The position numbers were made by a program, and so were the translations under genes. Of a stretch of DNA of 64,000 nt, positions 61,422 through 64,000 are shown piece after piece. The notes under the pieces were generated by a model. That model made no database searches. It was not told the origin of the DNA and saw only the letters and a program-made list of their open reading frames with translations. Source of the DNA: Lutibaculum sp963816555 (GTDB lineage: Bacteria; Pseudomonadota; Alphaproteobacteria; Rhizobiales; Tepidamorphaceae); contig CAWFLD010000007.1 of NCBI GenBank assembly GCA_963816555.1, positions 62,001 through 126,000 of the forward strand, in the 5' to 3' direction. Position 1 is the stretch's first letter. Every line of letters starts with the position of its first letter.

Positions 61422-62090
61422 GTGAGATCGATCACCGCACTTGCCGGCCTCGCCGCCGGCACCGCCCTCGCGCTCGGCCTCGTCCTGTCGCCGGCCAGCG
61501 GCGACGCACAGGGCTCCGGGGCGCAGGACCAGGCGCAATCGGCCGACGGCCTGCGGCCGGTGTCGGCCTTCGAGTCCATCGCGAACGAGACGGACCGCTC
61601 CGTCGCGATCTTCGAGGAGACCGGCAAGGTCCTGCAGCACCCGCGCTGCCTGAACTGCCACCCCGCCGGCGACCGGCCGCGCCAGGGCATGGACATGCAC
61701 CTGCACGAGCCGCCCGTCTTCCGGGGGCCCGCGGATTTCGGCCTCGCCGGCATGGAGTGCAACACCTGCCACCGCGCCGAGAACACGCCGGTCGTGGCGC
61801 AGTCGGAGACGATCAAGAGCATTCCCGGCAACCCCGCCTGGCGCCTCGCGCCGATCGAGATGGCGTGGGTCGGCAAGTCGCTCGGCGAGATCTGCCGGCA
61901 GATGAAGGATCCCGAGCGCAACGGCGGCAAGAGCCTCGACGAGCTGGTGAAGCACATGGCCGAGGACGACCTCGTCGGCTGGGGCTGGCACCCGGGCGAG
62001 GGCCGCGAGCCGGTGCCGGGCACGCAGGAGCGCTTCGGCGATCTCTACAAGGCGTGGGCTGCCACCGGCGCCCACTGCCCCGAGGGCTGA
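61422..62090 (+). CDS. Exported di-haem cytochrome c
   Basis: About 222 residues starting at GTG 61422. Signal peptide 'ITALAGLAAGTALALGLVLSPASGDAQ'. Two haem sites C-L-N-C-H (Cys76-His80) and C-N-T-C-H (Cys113-His117). Directly downstream of iorB (12 bases), it is the likely electron acceptor of the IorAB hydroxylase. A perfect terminator follows. Confidence 0.85.
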   Translation: MRSITALAGLAAGTALALGLVLSPASGDAQGSGAQDQAQSADGLRPVSAFESIANETDRSVAIFEETGKVLQHPRCLNCHPAGDRPRQGMDMHLHEPPVFRGPADFGLAGMECNTCHRAENTPVVAQSETIKSIPGNPAWRLAPIEMAWVGKSLGEICRQMKDPERNGGKSLDELVKHMAEDDLVGWGWHPGEGREPVPGTQERFGDLYKAWAATGAHCPEG

Positions 62091-62142
62091 CGGCGCCCCC
62101 TGCCCAGCCCTTTCCCGGGCCCGAGCCTCGTCGAAACGACCG

Positions 62143-62173
62143 CGCCGCCGGGCCCTCCGCCCGGCGGCGTTTT
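62143..62173 (+). terminator. Rho-independent terminator of iorAB-cytochrome operon
   Basis: Perfect 11-bp stem CGCCGCCGGGC / GCCCGGCGGCG with a 5-base loop and TTTT, 53 bases after the cytochrome stop. Confidence 0.88.
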
Positions 62174-62232
62174 CGCATCTGCCCATTTTGCGGGCAGGGC
62201 TAAGAAACAAACTTTCCCCTCAAGAATTTTCT

Positions 62233-62261
62233 TTGACATCGCCGCCACCGCCACTCATGAT
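62233..62261 (+). promoter_or_regulatory. Candidate sigma-70 promoter of the dmm operon
   Basis: TTGACA, 17 bases, CATGAT in an AT-rich pocket, 118 bases before the dmmA start. The -35 is perfect; the -10 matches four of six bases. Confidence 0.45.
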
Positions 62262-62378
62262 CCTTCCGTGAGGAGAAAACCTCGCGGAACCGGCCGTTTC
62301 GGCGCCTGTCCGGCTGCGGAAGCGGTTGCAGAGACCGTCCGGTCGCATGGCGGCCCCTATTTCGCGTGGACTGGCAGT

Positions 62379-62978
62379 ATGCAGCTATCCGATACGAAGA
62401 GCCGACCGCTCTACGGCAAGCTCGAGCCCGTGGCGCGCGCGACGCGTCACATCGTGGCGGCCGAGGGCGAGGGCGCGCACGCCATCCTGGAAGCGTTCGG
62501 CGGCGCACCCGACATCTGTTCCCGGACCACCGTCGTCTATTGCCCGCGCGGCAGCGCGCCGCAGGCGCTCGACGGCAAGCTGTCGGGCCTCGGGCTCGAC
62601 GCGCTCCACGTGCAGCCGACGCTCGAGACGGCGCTCGTCCGGCTCGGCGGCCTGCTCGCCACCGCGACGATGGGGACGCGGCTCTACCTGACCGGCAGCG
62701 AGGAGTTCGTCGGCCGCGCGACGGCGGTGGCGATCTCCCACGGCATGCACGGCCAGGCGATCCAGACCGAGCACCGCGGCTCGCTGGCGCGCCGCGTCCA
62801 GTGCGTGCACTGCAAGGGCTTCACCGACAACGTGACGGCAAGCCCGACGACCTGCTCGCACTGCGGCATCACGCTTCTCGTGCGCGACCACTATTCGCGC
62901 CGGCTCGGCGCCTTCATGGGCGTCGTCATCGACGCCGAGTCCCCGGGCGAGGCGCCCGAGCCGGTGGAGTTCGACTGA
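62379..62978 (+). CDS. dmmA: Dimethylamine monooxygenase subunit DmmA
   Basis: A 199-residue protein. The C-terminal zinc-ribbon-like part 'RVQCVHCKGFTDNVTASPTTCSHCGITLLVRDHYSRRLGAFMGVVIDAESPGEAPEP' (four Cys in two C-x2-C pairs, plus 'RDHYSRRLGAFMGV') is specific for the DmmA family of dimethylamine monooxygenases. The start at 62379 fits the family start 'SRPLYGKLEPV' well, though no strong ribosome site is visible. It is the first gene of dmmAB plus the haem subunit. Confidence 0.85.
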   Translation: MQLSDTKSRPLYGKLEPVARATRHIVAAEGEGAHAILEAFGGAPDICSRTTVVYCPRGSAPQALDGKLSGLGLDALHVQPTLETALVRLGGLLATATMGTRLYLTGSEEFVGRATAVAISHGMHGQAIQTEHRGSLARRVQCVHCKGFTDNVTASPTTCSHCGITLLVRDHYSRRLGAFMGVVIDAESPGEAPEPVEFD

Positions 62979-63943
62979 TGAGCGGCGGCATCCAGTACAA
63001 CGTCGAGATCGTCGAGGCGGAGGCGGTCACGCCGACCATCCGGCGGCTGCGCATGGTGAGCACGAACGGCGAGGCCCTGCCGCCCTATTCGGCCGGCTCG
63101 CACACCGTGCTGACGCTGCACTCCGGCTCGAAGACGATCCGCAACTCCTACTCGCTGCTCGGCTCGACGATGGCCGGCGGCGCCTACGAGGTGGCGGTGC
63201 TGCGGACGCCGGATTCGCGCGGCGGCTCGGCCTTCATCCACGAAGGGCTCGAGGTCGGCGCCGAGATCTCCGTGTCCGCCCCCGTCAACCTCTTCCCGGT
63301 GAACAAGGCCGGCCGCCACCACGTGCTGGTCGCCGGCGGCATCGGCATCACGCCGATCTCCGCCATGGCGGAGGAGCTCGCCGAGGCGAACGGCTCCTTC
63401 GAGCTGCATTACGCCATGCGCGACGAGGCGCACGGCGCCTTCGCCGACGAGCTCGTCGAGCGACACGGCGCCCAGAAGGTCCACCTCTACATGAGCCGCC
63501 GCCAGGAGCGGCTGCAGGTGCACGAGATCCTCAGGCACCAGCCGCTCGGCACGCATCTCTACGTCTGCGGGCCCGAGCGGATGATCGAGGCGGTGCTCGA
63601 CGACGCGCGCGAGGCCGGATGGCCCGAGGACAGCCTGCACTGCGAGCGCTTCCTCTCGCCGGCCGGGGGCGACCCCTTCCAGCTTCGCCTCGCGCAGTCG
63701 GACGTCACGGTGACGGTCGGCGAGCACCAGACGGTGCTCGAGGCGATCGAGGACGCCGGCGTCGACGCCCCGTATCTCTGCCGCGGCGGCGCCTGCGGCG
63801 AGTGCATGCAGGAGATCGTCGAGGCCGACGGGGAGCTCGACCATCGCGACCACTACCTCTCCGACGAGGAGAAGGCGTCGGGCCGCAAGATCATGGTCTG
63901 CGTCTCGCGCCTGAAGGGCCGCGAGCTCGTCCTCGACCTCTGA
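62978..63943 (+). CDS. dmmB: Dimethylamine monooxygenase reductase subunit DmmB (PDR/VanB family)
   Basis: A 321-residue reductase. N-terminal FMN/FAD domain ('AGSHTVLTLHSGSKTIRNSYSLLGS'), NADPH domain ('HHVLVAGGIGITPISAMAEEL', 'LYVCGPERMIEAVLDDAREAGW') and C-terminal plant-type [2Fe-2S] with Cys268, Cys273, Cys276 and Cys308 ('CRGGACGECM', '...KIMVCVSRLKG'). The ATG overlaps the dmmA stop by one base. It feeds NADPH electrons to the haem oxygenase component. Confidence 0.9.
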   Translation: MSGGIQYNVEIVEAEAVTPTIRRLRMVSTNGEALPPYSAGSHTVLTLHSGSKTIRNSYSLLGSTMAGGAYEVAVLRTPDSRGGSAFIHEGLEVGAEISVSAPVNLFPVNKAGRHHVLVAGGIGITPISAMAEELAEANGSFELHYAMRDEAHGAFADELVERHGAQKVHLYMSRRQERLQVHEILRHQPLGTHLYVCGPERMIEAVLDDAREAGWPEDSLHCERFLSPAGGDPFQLRLAQSDVTVTVGEHQTVLEAIEDAGVDAPYLCRGGACGECMQEIVEADGELDHRDHYLSDEEKASGRKIMVCVSRLKGRELVLDL

Positions 63944-63962
63944 CACGGGAAGGAACCCCAGG

Positions 63963-64000
63963 ATGAACCTCGCCTTCAAGAATGAGACCTTCCGGGACGA
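63963..64000 (+). CDS. Start of a haem-dependent oxidative N-demethylase subunit (cut by window edge)
   Basis: Only the first 12 residues (MNLAFKNETFRD) are inside the window, with GAAGGAACCCC before the ATG. The position after dmmAB and the opening residues agree with the DUF3445 haem-dependent demethylase subunit that usually follows. The assignment rests mainly on context. Confidence 0.55.
   Translation, partial: MNLAFKNETFRD

Noticed and set aside
59196..62210. A 1004-codon open frame on the minus strand over iorA, iorB and the di-haem cytochrome
   Set aside because: It is antisense to genes with clear domains and cofactor motifs. High-GC codon bias leaves such frames open. Its translation is rich in Arg, Ala, Gly and His with no domain.
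1..64000. tRNA, rRNA, CRISPR array or insertion sequence
   Set aside because: I looked for TTCGA-type T-loops with acceptor stems, regularly spaced direct repeats and transposase motifs and saw none. A covariance-model search could still find a small RNA.

Overview
The window is very GC-rich, densely coded DNA with no tRNA, rRNA, phage, insertion sequence or CRISPR array that I can see. The gene set points to an alphaproteobacterium of the Hyphomicrobiales (Rhizobiales) type: an ActS/ActR (RegB/RegA) redox two-component pair, an MmcB-family protein, DUF2852, SlyX, an ECF sigma/ChrR pair, a thiOSGE operon behind a TPP riboswitch, and dimethylamine monooxygenase genes. The placement is inferred from gene content, not from a marker gene.

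Layout. 0-2.2 kb: end of a CgeB-like glycosyltransferase, a coupled methyltransferase and Cu/Zn superoxide dismutase. 2.2-7.5 kb: MFS transporter, small membrane proteins, an FAD oxidoreductase and three tandem ~60-residue proteins. 7.5-12 kb: thiO-thiS-thiG-thiE (minus) behind a TPP riboswitch, then a BCCT transporter. 12-17 kb: TctC-type binding protein, M3 peptidase, MetE-like enzyme. 17.5-22.1 kb: a five-gene branched-chain amino acid type ABC transporter. 22.2-26 kb: NicO metal exporter, CAP-domain lipoprotein, NAD-binding protein, LysM protein. 26-30 kb: M20 deacetylase and DoeA-like M24 hydrolase, divergent from a class III aminotransferase. 30-35 kb: SnoaL/SDR pair, LemA/DUF2207 pair, ChrR and its ECF sigma factor. 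35.4-38.6 kb: proVWX-like osmolyte transporter. 39-43.5 kb: LysR regulator and the FAD-DUF1365-CFA synthase operon. 43.5-47.8 kb: glycosyltransferase, cytochrome c, MmcB, ActR/ActS. 48-58.5 kb: PHA depolymerase, YgjP-like peptidase, SlyX, lytic transglycosylase, PBP1A, MBL protein, FAD protein, GtrA and EamA transporters. 58.8-62.1 kb: IorA-IorB plus a di-haem cytochrome. 62.4-64 kb: start of a dimethylamine monooxygenase operon.

Two themes recur. (1) Osmolyte and methylated-amine metabolism: BCCT, proVWX, DoeA-like hydrolase and dmm genes. (2) A singlet-oxygen/lipid response: the ECF-ChrR pair at 34-35 kb and the two operons it would be expected to control (SDR-SnoaL at 30-31 kb; FAD-DUF1365-CFA at 40-43.5 kb). 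The second of those operons has a good match to the RpoE/ECF11 promoter (TGATCC, 18 bp, TAAGCT). The other two sites keep the spacing but are weaker.

Caution: at least eleven otherwise conserved genes are interrupted by single-base indels, mostly one extra base. Conserved protein continues across each break, so sequencing or assembly error is more likely than mass gene decay. I annotate these genes at full length with the break positions.
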